From Mariniphaga sp041687255 (GTDB taxonomy: Bacteria; Bacteroidota; Bacteroidia; Bacteroidales; Prolixibacteraceae), in contig JAWLCL010000005.1 in the NCBI GenBank assembly GCA_041687255.1, positions 1 to 64,000 on the forward strand: a stretch of 64,000 nt of DNA, written 5' to 3'. The notes beneath the pieces were generated by a model, which was not told where the DNA came from, ran no database searches, and was given only the letters and a program-made list of their open reading frames with translations. Below, piece after piece: positions 34,610 through 44,662 of this stretch. Position 1 is the first letter of the stretch, and every line of letters begins with the position of its first letter. The position numbers and the translations under genes are program-made.

Positions 34610-34933
34610 TTGTAGTTGTTTTGAATAAAATCAAATTAATCATAACAATGAAAAGCAATTAAGGGCGTATTATCTTCACTTTGAAAAAGCTGATCATTTG
34701 GCAATAAAAAATGTAAGAAAAACATATGCCAAAAAAAACTGATTTAAAGAATTGAACAGGATTAAGCACTATCTTTTAAAAGTATCAATTCTTTTGAATC
34801 CTTGAGTATAATTTAACTGTGGAGATGTTCCACATGAATGGGAGCTTTCACCACAGAAAAAGCGGACCAGTCAAATGAAAAGACTTCTGTCGGATTAAAA
34901 CAGCTTCAGATGAAAATTCCTTTCAGGAAAAGC
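34610..34933. other. 324-bp gap between redox operon and P-type ATPase
   Basis: No gene seen. TGTGGA (34818-34823) and TCCACA (34829-34834) form a 6-bp dyad, a possible protein site. No good TAnnTTTG element was found upstream of 34609. Confidence 0.4.
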
Positions 34934-37039
34934 CTATATGGTTCTTTTTAACAATTGGGCATTTACTGCTACTACTATAGTACTTAAGCTCATTAAAACA
35001 GCACCGATGGCAGGATTTAAGACGATTCCATGATTATACAAGACTCCTGCTGCCAATGGAATGGCAATAACATTATACCCCGTTGCCCATGCCAGGTTTT
35101 GTGCCATTTTCCGGTAGGTAGCTTTACCAAAAAGGATAAGGTTGGCAATATCTTTTGGATTGGAATTTACCAGAATGATATCGGCAGTTTCGGCGGCAAC
35201 ATCCGTTCCTGAGCCGATAGCTATTCCAACGTTTGCCTGTGCCAGGGCAGGTGCATCATTAATGCCGTCACCGGTCATGGCAACAAAGTGTCCATTTTGT
35301 TGAAGTTCCTTAATTTTCTCTTGTTTTTCGTGAGGAAGAACATTGGCCATAAAGCCATCCATGTTTAATGAATCGGAAACTTTTTTAGCCACCCGCTCAT
35401 TATCACCAGTCAGCAGCAGGTTTTCAATACCCTGTTCTTTCAGTATCCTGATTGTTTCAAAAGATTCTTCTCTTAACTGGTCCTCGAATGAAAAATAACC
35501 AACAACACTACCGGCAATAATTACATAAACCAATGTAGCAGTTTCTGCGTCTTCTCCAACTGAAGGTGCTTCAAATCCTTTATCTTTCAGATAATTTGGG
35601 CCGGTGACTTTTATTTCCTTTTGTTCGACAATTCCTTCCAACCCCACCCCTGGCATATAGTTAAATTTATCTGCCTTTGGAATTTTCAACTTCATTGCTT
35701 TGGCTTTATTGATTATTCCTTTGGCTATATAATGTTCTGAATGTTGCTCAACAGCTGCAGCAAGCCGCAGCAGTTCTTCTTCTGAATATTGTTCAGACAA
35801 TGATTTAATGGAAGTAAGTGCATGGGTTCCCTTAGTGAGTGTTCCGGTTTTATCGAAAACAACAACTGTAATTTTCCGGCTGTTTTCAAAAGCAGTACGA
35901 TTCCTTATCAACAAACCCTTTCGGGCAGAAATTGAAGTTGAAATGGCAACAACAAGCGGAACCGCCAGGCCAAGGGCATGAGGGCAGGATATAACCATAA
36001 CTGTTACCATTCTTTCCAAGGCAAAGACAAATTCAAAACCAAGCAGAAGCCATGTAAACAAGGTAGCAAAACCGACACCCAATGCAACAAAGGTCAATAT
36101 TTTTGCTGCTTTATTAGCCAGATGTTGTGTTTTAGACTTTTCTTTTTGTGCATCTTCGACCAACTTTATGACTTTATTTAAATAGCTGTCACTACCACTT
36201 GAAGTTACCTCTATCCTAACAGATCCATTCCCGTTAACAGAACCACCAATAACCTTTTCTCCCTTTGTTTTTTTCACAGGCTTGCTTTCACCTGTCAGCA
36301 TGCTCTCATCAATATGTGATTCGCCTTCAATAACCTTTCCATCAACGGGTATTTTTTCACCCGGTTTAACCACTACAATATCTCCAGGCGATATTTCCGA
36401 TACCTTAACTTTTATTACGTCATCCCCTTTGACTACATTGGCCTCTGATGGCATCATTTTAACCAGTAACTCAAGGGATTTTGATGCCTGACTGATAGAT
36501 TTCATTTCCATCCAATGGCCAAACAGCATAATCACAATAAGTGTTGCCATCTCCCAATAAAAATCCATTCCTTCCAAACCAAAAACAACAGCAGTACTGT
36601 AAGCCCAGGCAACTGAAATGGCAACCGCAATAAGGGTCATCATACCAATGGCATTTTTCCTGACTTCATCCCATAATCCTTTCAGAAATGGCCATCCACC
36701 GTAGAAAAAAATGAAAGAAGAAAGTATGGCAAGTACATACTTGTCACCAGGAAAGGCAATTGTATATCCAAACCAGTGCTGAATCATTTCAGAGAGCAGG
36801 ATGACAGGAACTGAAACAATAAGTGAAATCCAGAACCTTTTTTTGAAATCCTCAATCATAGAAGAATGATCATGGCCAGAATGCTCATGACCATTATGTT
36901 CATGAATCTTTTCCTCGTGTTCCTGGTGTGGAGAATCCATGACATCTTCAGCCATTTCTTTTTTTTCGGGTTTGGTTGAATGTTTGTGTGTTTTGTTGTG
37001 ATTTAGGTTTTTCCTGGGATCTTTATGAGTATGTTTCAT
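34934..37039 (-). CDS. copB: CopB-type copper-translocating P-type ATPase
   Basis: 701 residues. The N-terminus is His-rich (HEEKIHEHNGHEHSGHDHSS) in place of an HMA domain. All P1B elements are present: TGES (VDESMLTGESKPVKK-like), the CPH metal site in VISCPHALGLAVPLVVA, the phosphorylation site DKTGTLTKGTHAL, the ATP-binding HP region (EQHSEHYIAKGI) and GDGINDAPALAQANVGIAIG. CPH rather than CPC marks the CopB (P1B-3) branch, which exports Cu(II)/Cu(I). It is a single gene, 324 bp upstream of the redox operon. Confidence 0.95.
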   Translation of the reverse strand: MKHTHKDPRKNLNHNKTHKHSTKPEKKEMAEDVMDSPHQEHEEKIHEHNGHEHSGHDHSSMIEDFKKRFWISLIVSVPVILLSEMIQHWFGYTIAFPGDKYVLAILSSFIFFYGGWPFLKGLWDEVRKNAIGMMTLIAVAISVAWAYSTAVVFGLEGMDFYWEMATLIVIMLFGHWMEMKSISQASKSLELLVKMMPSEANVVKGDDVIKVKVSEISPGDIVVVKPGEKIPVDGKVIEGESHIDESMLTGESKPVKKTKGEKVIGGSVNGNGSVRIEVTSSGSDSYLNKVIKLVEDAQKEKSKTQHLANKAAKILTFVALGVGFATLFTWLLLGFEFVFALERMVTVMVISCPHALGLAVPLVVAISTSISARKGLLIRNRTAFENSRKITVVVFDKTGTLTKGTHALTSIKSLSEQYSEEELLRLAAAVEQHSEHYIAKGIINKAKAMKLKIPKADKFNYMPGVGLEGIVEQKEIKVTGPNYLKDKGFEAPSVGEDAETATLVYVIIAGSVVGYFSFEDQLREESFETIRILKEQGIENLLLTGDNERVAKKVSDSLNMDGFMANVLPHEKQEKIKELQQNGHFVAMTGDGINDAPALAQANVGIAIGSGTDVAAETADIILVNSNPKDIANLILFGKATYRKMAQNLAWATGYNVIAIPLAAGVLYNHGIVLNPAIGAVLMSLSTIVVAVNAQLLKRTI

Positions 37040-37265
37040 TATTTATTTTTTATGAAAAGTTACAAAATCTGATAAAACAATGAAAGTGGTATTCAAATGG
37101 CCAAAACAAAGAGTAACCCATTTTAAATGTATAGATAAGCCACTGCATAATAATTTCATTGGTAATTTTCACTAAAGATGTTATTTCAAAATAATTTCAA
37201 TACTGAATTTCAGAAAATTATTCTATATTTAATTTTGAAAAACGGAACACGGTAATTTCTGCTGA

Positions 37266-40200
37266 ATGATTTTAGACCAGACAATAAAAAATTTACAGAA
37301 AGAGAACCAGTTTTTAAAGGCAGAACTCGAAAGAGTAAAAAAAGAACAGCAAGACACACAGAAACAAGTTGCAGGTAATTTTTTCACTTTTGATAAAGTA
37401 TCGTCTTTTTTAACTGCTGTTGTCACCTATCCGGATCTTGTAGTTGAAAAAATCAGCAGGTTTTCAGAAAATGAGGGGCTTACCATTCAGGAAATAGTAA
37501 ATGAAAACACTTCCCGTCAGTTTATTGATGCGCTAAACCAGGTCGGTGCAAGCGGGAGGGAGGTAAAAGGACAACAATTAAATCTGCAGTTTAAAAATGA
37601 AGACAAAAGTCGGTTCTTTGATTTTACTTTACAACCTGTTGTTGATGGAGAACAGAAAGTTGAAAAAATCATACTGACAGGTTATGATGTTACACAATAT
37701 ATAAAAAATAACAACCTGCTTGACCAGATTCTGCACCAATTTCCAATAGGCGTGGCTTTACACGAGGGGCCGGAATTCAGGAACACGATAATTAATGAGG
37801 GGTACTATCAGTTTGCGTATGGCAAAGGCGATATTCTGAATAAAAAAGTTGCTGAGGTGTGGCCAGAAATAGCTGACCAGATTCTCCCCCGGTTAAAGCA
37901 TGTTTATGAAACAGGAGAACCTTTTCACGATACCGATGCTGAATTTGTTGTTGAAAGAGGCAACGGACCTGAGAAGGCCTGGTTTTCGTTCAGTTACTTA
38001 CCATTCAGGGGCGATGGGGAAAATATAAGTGGAGTGTTGGTTTGGTCGGTTGAAACCAGCCGGTATATGTTAAGCAAGCTGGAAGCTGAGAAGATACGCA
38101 ATGAACTGCAGCAACAAAAGGCACAGCTGGAAGCTACTGTCAATTCAATTCCCGATGGTTATTTTGTTTACGATAATCAAAACAATATACTGCATATGAA
38201 TTCCTTTGCGCAGGAAATACTTGAACTGACAGAAGAAGAAAAAGAATTACCTGTTGCGGAGCGCTTAAAGTTACTTAAAGTTGAAACAGCTGACGGTAAG
38301 CCGTTGGTTCACGAAGATTCACCGCTGTATCGTGCCCAGAATGGCGAAACATTGCACGGTTTTATTGTTAAAATCAATCGCGGGAACAGAGCAAAATGGT
38401 TAACGATGAGCGCTTCTCCCATTATCTCTTCTGATGGATATAAGTATGGGGTTGTAGTTGAAATATCTGACATTTCCGATGTTAAATATAAAGAAGTTAA
38501 AGTCAGGGAAAGCGAGGCACAGTTCCGGCAACTGGCCGATGCTATGCCTCAGCTGGTATGGATTGCCCGCCCGGATGGCTACCATGAATATTTTAACCGC
38601 CGATGGTATGAATTTACAGGCACAAAAGAAGGTGAAACATACGGATCAGTGTGGGCTTCTTTGCTTCACCCCGACGATTACCAGCGCTCGGTAGATACCT
38701 GGCAAAACAACCTGCAAAATGGTAAACCCTATTCCATTGAATACCGGATAAAACGTGGAAGCGATAATACTTACCACTGGTTTCTGGGCCGTGCACTTCC
38801 AGTTTTTAATGATGAAGGAGAAATTATACGCTGGTTTGGCACATGCACAAATATCCAGGAATTAAAGGCAACCGAACAGGCCCTGATTGAGAGTCAGGAA
38901 CGTTACCGTCTGGTGAACAAAGCCACACATGATATTATCTGGGACTGGGATTTATCGACCAACCAACTTTTATGGAACGAAGCAGTAGAACAGGCCTTGG
39001 GTAAATCGCGCAAAGAATTGTTGCCCGATATTTCGAGCTGGCACAATTATATTCATCCCGACGATCGTGAAAGAGTTATTAGCAGCATTCAACATGCCAT
39101 CGATTCAAAGCAGGAAAGCTGGTCCAGTGAATACCGTTTTGGCCTTCCCGGGGGTCCATACCGCACTTATTTCGACCGGGGATTCATTGCCTGCGATAAA
39201 AAAGGCAATCCTTTTCGTATGATTGGCTCCATGCTCGACCTTACCGAAAGAAAAGAAACAGAAAAAGCATTAAAGGAAAGTCAAAAATTGCTTCAAAGTG
39301 TGCTGGAGGTAATGCCGGTGGGTGTATTTGTAGCCGATTATGAAGGAAATGTGGCTATAACCAACACCGCCGCTGAAAAACTGTGGGGAGGAGTTAAGCA
39401 TATTCCCATTAATAAACTGAATGAATACAAAGGATGGTGGAGAAAAACAGGTAAAAAGCTTCAGTCGGATGAGTGGGCATTTGCCCGTGCTTTCCTGAAA
39501 GGTGAATCATCACAAAACGAAGAAATAGATATTGAATGTTTTGACGGTACCCGTAAAACCATCCTGAATTTTGCAGCCCCCATATATAACGGCAATGGTA
39601 GAATTGTGTCGGCAGTTGCAGCTGCCATGGATATTACCGACCGGGTTAAAGCTGAGGAGGCATTGCGTAGCAGTGAAGAACGTTTCCGAACACTTGCCGA
39701 TAATATTTCACAACTGGCCTGGATGGCTGATGATAAAGGATGGATTTTCTGGTACAATAAAAGGTGGTACGATTATACCGGTACTACACCCAAAGAAGTG
39801 CAAGGGTGGGGGTGGACAAAAGTGCATCATCCTGACCATGTGGACAGGGTAGTTAAGAGTATTCAGCATTCATGGGATACCGGTGAAAGATGGGAGGATC
39901 TTTTTCCTATCAGAGGTAAAGACGGTCAATACCGCTGGTTTCTTTCAAGGGCAATTCCGGTGCGGAATGAACAGGGTAAAATAATTAAATGGTTTGGTAC
40001 AAATACAGATATAACTGAACAGCGAAAATCTGAAATCCAGGTTAAAAAGGCCAACGAGCTGCTTGAAAGCATTCTTTACATTCTTGCACACGACCTTAAG
40101 GGACCTGTAGCCAATATGCATATGGCAACAGATTTAATCAATGCATCCGATAATGTTTCAAAGAAAATAATGCTGCTCGATACGCTTAAGCCTCAGGTAG

Positions 40201-40721
40201 AAAGGATTGAGAAAACGCTAAAAGGTGTGACAAATATCCTCCAGGTGCAACATACCGATGAATCGGCAATAACCTTGATTGAATTGGAATCGGTTATTCA
40301 TGATTTACTTATCGAGTTTAAAGATGAACTGAATCCGGGTGAGCTTTTCTGGGATTTCAGCAGAAAATCAAAATTAAAATACATTGAACCTTTACTGCAA
40401 AGTATTCTCCGAAATTTGGTGAATAATGCCATTAAATACCGGCGTCATGAGGCAGCGCTAAAAATTGAAATAAGTACTGTACCTAAAAACAGTTTTACAT
40501 TGTTAATGGTAAAAGATAATGGTATCGGTATTGATCTTCAAAATTATGGCAATCAGCTCTTCAAACCTTTTACGCGGATATCTTCTGTTAAAACAGAAGG
40601 AACCGGCATCGGGCTGTATATCATTAAAACAATTATTGAAAAAAACGGCGGATACATAGAGGTGGAAAGCACTCCGGGAGTGGGTACCACTTTTTTCTGT
40701 TACCTTAATGAATACCGGTAG
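37266..40721 (+). CDS. Multi-PAS sensor histidine kinase
   Basis: 1151 residues, no TM helix, so cytoplasmic. A coiled-coil start is followed by about seven PAS-type modules between residues 45 and 915 (for example FRQLADAMPQLVWIARPDGY, YRLVNKATHDIIWDWDLSTN, FRTLADNISQLAWMADDKG). The kinase core begins near 925: phospho-acceptor His942 in ILAHDLKGPVANMHM, N-box NLVNNAIKYRRHEA, G1 DNGIGIDLQNYG, G2 GTGIGLYIIKTII. No receiver domain, so it must signal to a separate regulator that is not encoded next to it. It stands at the left end of the stress locus and is a candidate input for the repeated promoters. Confidence 0.96.
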   Translation: MILDQTIKNLQKENQFLKAELERVKKEQQDTQKQVAGNFFTFDKVSSFLTAVVTYPDLVVEKISRFSENEGLTIQEIVNENTSRQFIDALNQVGASGREVKGQQLNLQFKNEDKSRFFDFTLQPVVDGEQKVEKIILTGYDVTQYIKNNNLLDQILHQFPIGVALHEGPEFRNTIINEGYYQFAYGKGDILNKKVAEVWPEIADQILPRLKHVYETGEPFHDTDAEFVVERGNGPEKAWFSFSYLPFRGDGENISGVLVWSVETSRYMLSKLEAEKIRNELQQQKAQLEATVNSIPDGYFVYDNQNNILHMNSFAQEILELTEEEKELPVAERLKLLKVETADGKPLVHEDSPLYRAQNGETLHGFIVKINRGNRAKWLTMSASPIISSDGYKYGVVVEISDISDVKYKEVKVRESEAQFRQLADAMPQLVWIARPDGYHEYFNRRWYEFTGTKEGETYGSVWASLLHPDDYQRSVDTWQNNLQNGKPYSIEYRIKRGSDNTYHWFLGRALPVFNDEGEIIRWFGTCTNIQELKATEQALIESQERYRLVNKATHDIIWDWDLSTNQLLWNEAVEQALGKSRKELLPDISSWHNYIHPDDRERVISSIQHAIDSKQESWSSEYRFGLPGGPYRTYFDRGFIACDKKGNPFRMIGSMLDLTERKETEKALKESQKLLQSVLEVMPVGVFVADYEGNVAITNTAAEKLWGGVKHIPINKLNEYKGWWRKTGKKLQSDEWAFARAFLKGESSQNEEIDIECFDGTRKTILNFAAPIYNGNGRIVSAVAAAMDITDRVKAEEALRSSEERFRTLADNISQLAWMADDKGWIFWYNKRWYDYTGTTPKEVQGWGWTKVHHPDHVDRVVKSIQHSWDTGERWEDLFPIRGKDGQYRWFLSRAIPVRNEQGKIIKWFGTNTDITEQRKSEIQVKKANELLESILYILAHDLKGPVANMHMATDLINASDNVSKKIMLLDTLKPQVERIEKTLKGVTNILQVQHTDESAITLIELESVIHDLLIEFKDELNPGELFWDFSRKSKLKYIEPLLQSILRNLVNNAIKYRRHEAALKIEISTVPKNSFTLLMVKDNGIGIDLQNYGNQLFKPFTRISSVKTEGTGIGLYIIKTIIEKNGGYIEVESTPGVGTTFFCYLNEYR

Positions 40722-40920
40722 ACAATTAATGCTGCACTTCGTTTTTTAGTTTAAAGTTATAATGTATTGAATATTCATTTTTATTTTTGACGGCTTTGCC
40801 TGGAGCAACTTATAATCTGTTTTACTACCAGTTAAAGTTAAGTATCCCATTAGAATTCAGTTTTTATTCTTTTCTCTGTAATATCATCGGCAATGACTAT
40901 TGCAGTGAATTTATCAAAAT

Positions 40921-40986
40921 GTGTGAATGATGTAAATTAAAACATCAATAATGTAACACTCTGATGTTGGAACGTGTGTAACTTTA
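40921..40986 (+). promoter_or_regulatory. Site B: GTGTGAAT-type tandem element and -7 element
   Basis: GTGTGAATGATGTAA (40921-40935), ATGTAAC (40951-40957) and the -7 element TAACTTTA (40979-40986) follow the same spacing as the other sites: 21 bp between the two ATGTAA and 58 bp from motif start to -7. Downstream are a 16-codon frame (41032-41082, with AAGAAGGA before it) and the lysine-rich peptide gene. Confidence 0.75.
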
Positions 40987-41195
40987 CGAGTTAAATTATT
41001 GAATCCCAACATCAAAGAAGGATTATTAAAAATGTTTGCATCCAAAGGTATCATATGCAGCGAAGACAGGGAATCTGAATGAACCTGACTTAACTTTCGA
41101 AAAGTTAAAGCAACATGATGAGTTAAATGATTTTGGGGCGTCATTAACGGCAGGCAGAAAAGGTGATATTAACGGAAATACATAAATAAAATATA

Positions 41196-41321
41196 ATGGC
41201 AAAATCGAAGGAAGGCAAAGAGAGAAAGAACGTAAAAAAGGAAGCTGTAAAAAGCCTGAAAGAAAAAAGAGCCGATAAATCGGCTAAAAAAGCCGGCAAA
41301 AGCGACTCAAGTTTGGTCTGA
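41196..41321 (+). CDS. Lysine-rich small protein, 41 residues
   Basis: Begins MAKSKEGKERKNVKKEAVKS, ends KAGKSDSSLV; 14 Lys and 3 Arg in 41 residues, no hydrophobic core, so probably a disordered cytoplasmic peptide. Similar short Lys-rich peptides are frequent in Bacteroidota stress clusters. It lies about 200 nt after site B, so it is likely induced with the other envelope/stress genes. Confidence 0.65.
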   Translation: MAKSKEGKERKNVKKEAVKSLKEKRADKSAKKAGKSDSSLV

Positions 41322-41548
41322 TTCCTGGTTACTTCTGCTTTAAAGAATTTGAAAAATCGGGCTGTTTTTATCCTGAATCAGAAGAAGCAGCCTGATATTT
41401 TCACTTGCACCTTTCAATGCAAGGCTGAAGAATTATTTCCCAATGCACAATAACAATAATGTTAAACGGACACGACAACAGTCTGCCAAACACATGGATG
41501 CATTTAATGTGCATTTCATCGAAAGCTTATACAATCATCATATCATAC
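41322..41548. other. Intergenic, no gene supported
   Basis: No convincing ORF or terminator. A 36-codon frame (41443-41553) lacks a ribosome site and runs into the leader repeat. Confidence 0.5.
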
Positions 41549-41680
41549 AATGAACATGAGTAATAAAACACATAAACCGGGAAATATTAATACTGATGGC
41601 CATCGGGACATGCGCATTACCTTCCTGTTCCGGCAGGCAGGCATATGATGCCATTAAAAAAAAAACAATTATAATAATAT
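41549..41680 (+). repeat. Leader repeat, copy 3 (followed by copy 4)
   Basis: Holds GAACATGAGTAATAAAA, AACCGGGAAATATTAAT, GACATGCGCATTA, a GGCAGGCAGGC insert and AACAATTATAATAATATG. Its final ATG is followed at once by AAA TGA, so nothing is translated; a tandem copy (copy 4) begins here. Confidence 0.7.
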
Positions 41681-41798
41681 GAAATGAGCATGAAAAGTAA
41701 TATACACCAACCGGGAATTATTAATCCCGATGGCTGTCGGGACATGCGAATTCCATCCGCCAACTGGCGGACCTTTGAAAACTTACAATTTTAATAAC
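41681..41798 (+). repeat. Leader repeat, copy 4 (before the GT4 gene)
   Basis: GAAATGAGCATGAAAAG, CCGGGAATTATTAATCCCG, CATGCGAATTCC (41743-41754), a -7-like GACCTTTG (41770-41777) and ACTTACAATTTTAATAAC lead to ATG 41799. The -7-to-ATG distance of 22 nt matches copies 1 and 2. Serves as promoter and leader of the glycosyltransferase. Confidence 0.75.
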
Positions 41799-44045
41799 AT
41801 GAAAATTACATATATAGCCACATATCCGCCTCGCGAATGTGGCATCGGAACTTTTACAAACAATTTATTTAAATCGATGCTTAATGGAAAAACAAACCGG
41901 AATGAAGGGCATGAAGGTTTTGTTGTGGCATTAAACGATAACGACCTCACTTATAAGTATCCCGAAGAGGTTAAATTGACAATCAGGCAGGATCACCAGG
42001 AAGATTACCTAAAGGCAGTAAAATACATTAATCTGAGTGGGGCCGATGTTTGTATTCTTCAGCACGAGTTTGGCATATTTGGCGGAGGTAGCGGAGTTTA
42101 TATCCTTCCCTTGCTTCACCGTTTGAAGATACCTCTTATAGTTACTCTCCATACTATACTTAAAACTCCATCTTACAATGAAAAGGCGGTTTTAAAAGAA
42201 ATCTGCAAAATGGCTCAAAAAATTGTGGTGATGAGCCACAAGGCTATCGAATTTCTTACCACCATTTACGATGTGCCGGAAGAAAAAATAGCTTTGTTTG
42301 AACATGGGGTGCCCGATATTCACTTTAGTCCTGAAAAGTCGAAAAAAGAGTTTAAGCTGGAAAATAAAAAAGTGTTGCTTACATTCGGTTTTGTGGGGCG
42401 TAACAAAGGCATTGAAACCGTCATAAAAGCACTTCCCGAAGTGGTAAAAAAACACCCGGATGTTGTTTATATTGTTTTAGGAAAAACCCATCCAAACGTG
42501 TTACGGCATTCCGGAGAAGAATACCGGATTTCACTTCTGCGGCTTGTAAAAAAGCTTCAGCTCGAAAACCATGTCTTGTTTCTCAATGAGTTTATTGATG
42601 AACAGGATCTGTTTAAATACCTGTATGCCTGCGATATTTACATTACACCCTATTTAAATGAAGCTCAGATCACCAGCGGCACACTTTCGTATGCAGTGGG
42701 AGTGGGGGCAGCAGTTCTTTCAACTCCTTACTGGCATGCCGAAGAATTGCTTGCTGAAAGACGAGGAAGGCTTTTTAATTTCAACGATTCCGATGGACTG
42801 GCAAAAATTGTAACCACATTGTTGGATAACCCGGAAGAGATGAATGAGATAAAACAGAACGCGAATGAATACGGGAAGAAAATTACCTGGCCAAAAACAG
42901 GTGAAAAATACATTTCACTTGCCGAAAGAATATTAAAGGAAGTGCATTATAAAACTGACCAGCAAGAATCAGCTCTTGATTTGCTAATCCTTCCCCCGTT
43001 TTCTCTTGCACACATCAACCGGTTAACCGACGACACCGGCATCATTCAACACGCCAAATTCGGAATACCTAACCTGAAGGAAGGGTATTGCCTTGACGAT
43101 AATTCAAGGGCCCTGCTGATGGTATTGATGGCTTACCGGCAGATGAAAGACGTGAGAGCACTCGAATTATCGCCCATTTATCTGAGCTACATCCATTACC
43201 TGCAAAACCCTGACGGAACTTTCAGAAATTTCCTGAGTTTCAGCCGGAATTTCCTCGACCAGAAGGGTTCTGAAGATTCATTTGGCCGCACAATATGGGC
43301 ACTGGGATATTTGCTGGGTAATGCACCGAATGATGCATATTACCAAACCGGAAAGCTTATTTTTTTTAATGCATCGCCCAATTTTGAAAAACTAACATCA
43401 ATCCGTGGACTCGCAAACACCATGATTGGCATCAGCTACTACCTGAAAAGCAATCCCTCGGACGATGCAATGACCGAAAGGCTGAGAAATCTTGCACACG
43501 TTTTAATGAAACATTATCAGGATAACAGTACGGCAGATTGGAAATGGTTTGAATCACTGCTGGCATACGACAATGGAATGTTACCACTGGCTCTGTTGCA
43601 TTCAGCAGAAATACTGAACGACGATAAAATTACTCAAATTGCTGTTGAGTCCATGAATTTTCTGACAGATCATACACTAAAGGACAACTATTTGTCGATA
43701 ATTGGTAATGAAAAATGGTATAAAAAGGAAGGCGAACGTTCTGTTTTTGCTCAGCAACCCATTGATGCCATGGCTATGGTCTTAATGTATCATCAGGCAT
43801 TTCATTTAACAAAAGAAAAGGACTATCTGAATAAATTATACACCTCTTTTTTGTGGTTTTTGGGTGAAAATGATCTACGAATGAGCTTGTATGATTTCGA
43901 GACCAAAGGGTGCTGCGACGGTTTTGAAAGTTATGGTGTAAACCGGAATCAGGGAGCAGAAAGTTCACTGGCTTATTTGATATCTCATTTAACCGTTTTG
44001 CAGGCTTATGAAGAGTTCCATAAAACAGACTTAAAATTAGTGTAA
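41799..44045 (+). CDS. GT4-family glycosyltransferase with C-terminal helical (alpha/alpha-barrel-like) domain
   Basis: 748 residues from the ATG at 41799 (MKITYIATYPPRECGIGTFT); the frame is open to 41730 within the leader repeat. Residues 1-385 form the two-domain GT-B fold of GT4: FGFVGRNKGIETVIKALPEV, YACDIYITPYLNEAQITSGT, then AVGVGAAVLSTPYWHAEELL. Residues 400-745 resemble an alpha/alpha-toroid hydrolase-like domain (YCLDDNSRALLMVLMAYRQM, WKWFESLLAYDNGMLPLALL, QQPIDAMAMVLMYHQAF). This two-domain architecture is often found near a GH130 gene, as at 55830. Sugar and acceptor unknown. Confidence 0.88.
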   Translation: MKITYIATYPPRECGIGTFTNNLFKSMLNGKTNRNEGHEGFVVALNDNDLTYKYPEEVKLTIRQDHQEDYLKAVKYINLSGADVCILQHEFGIFGGGSGVYILPLLHRLKIPLIVTLHTILKTPSYNEKAVLKEICKMAQKIVVMSHKAIEFLTTIYDVPEEKIALFEHGVPDIHFSPEKSKKEFKLENKKVLLTFGFVGRNKGIETVIKALPEVVKKHPDVVYIVLGKTHPNVLRHSGEEYRISLLRLVKKLQLENHVLFLNEFIDEQDLFKYLYACDIYITPYLNEAQITSGTLSYAVGVGAAVLSTPYWHAEELLAERRGRLFNFNDSDGLAKIVTTLLDNPEEMNEIKQNANEYGKKITWPKTGEKYISLAERILKEVHYKTDQQESALDLLILPPFSLAHINRLTDDTGIIQHAKFGIPNLKEGYCLDDNSRALLMVLMAYRQMKDVRALELSPIYLSYIHYLQNPDGTFRNFLSFSRNFLDQKGSEDSFGRTIWALGYLLGNAPNDAYYQTGKLIFFNASPNFEKLTSIRGLANTMIGISYYLKSNPSDDAMTERLRNLAHVLMKHYQDNSTADWKWFESLLAYDNGMLPLALLHSAEILNDDKITQIAVESMNFLTDHTLKDNYLSIIGNEKWYKKEGERSVFAQQPIDAMAMVLMYHQAFHLTKEKDYLNKLYTSFLWFLGENDLRMSLYDFETKGCCDGFESYGVNRNQGAESSLAYLISHLTVLQAYEEFHKTDLKLV

Positions 44046-44104
44046 AAAATTCCCCCTGAATATTAGATCCCAATTATAAGTTACTGCACCTGAGAAATAA
44101 TTCA

Positions 44105-44659
44105 TCACTCATTTGCAAACTTGGAAATATCGACTACCGACAACAGGCATTTCTGTTCATCCTCGGTTACGACGCCCTCTATATAAACATGTGAAAGCTT
44201 TTTATTTTCGTAACCAAGCATCACTTTGCACGATTCTTTTGCATTACTGGTGTAAACCTTTTTAAAAAAACTGTTAAATACCGGCATTGAATCTTGAGCG
44301 ACAAAAAGCTTGAAATTGCTGTTAATTAAACTAAAGCGCCTTTCACCCAACATATCGGCCCCTGTGAAATTCAAATCACAGATAGTTCCGTCAGCATCGA
44401 GAGAGAAATAGCCCAATGGTGCCAGATCGAACAACATGGTGTATTTCTTCAGGGCTGTTTCCGCAGTTTCATAAGCCTTTTGCAACTCTTCGTTCTGCAT
44501 CTCCAGTTCTATCTGGTGCACCTGCAGTTCATGAACAAGTTTCTTCACGTCGGCATCCCTCAATGCTTCGGCATTTTCCCTGTGCTTTTCATTTAGCTGC
44601 TTTTCAGCTTCCTTGCGCATCTTACGGGCATTGGTAAAATCATTCTCTTCGTTTATCAT
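44105..44659 (-). CDS. Stand-alone PAS-domain protein (partner of CheB-CheR-PAS)
   Basis: 184 residues: N-terminal charged coiled coil (ELQVHQIELEMQNEELQKAY) and one PAS domain (YTMLFDLAPLGYFSLDADGT, then NFTGADMLGERRF). Close paralogue of 256-822. Its ATG lies 3 bp after the stop of the CheB-CheR gene, so both come from one transcript. No output domain is present. Confidence 0.85.
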   Translation of the reverse strand: MINEENDFTNARKMRKEAEKQLNEKHRENAEALRDADVKKLVHELQVHQIELEMQNEELQKAYETAETALKKYTMLFDLAPLGYFSLDADGTICDLNFTGADMLGERRFSLINSNFKLFVAQDSMPVFNSFFKKVYTSNAKESCKVMLGYENKKLSHVYIEGVVTEDEQKCLLSVVDISKFANE

Positions 44660-44662
44660 TAC

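Noticed and set aside
34800..34860. CTGTGG/CCACAG dyad as a riboswitch
   Set aside because: Only 6-bp arms and no conserved aptamer elements; left as a possible protein site.
41443..41553. 36-codon frame MHNNNNVKRTRQQ after the Lys-rich gene
   Set aside because: No ribosome site, Asn-rich start and overlap with a repeat copy; no sign of selection.
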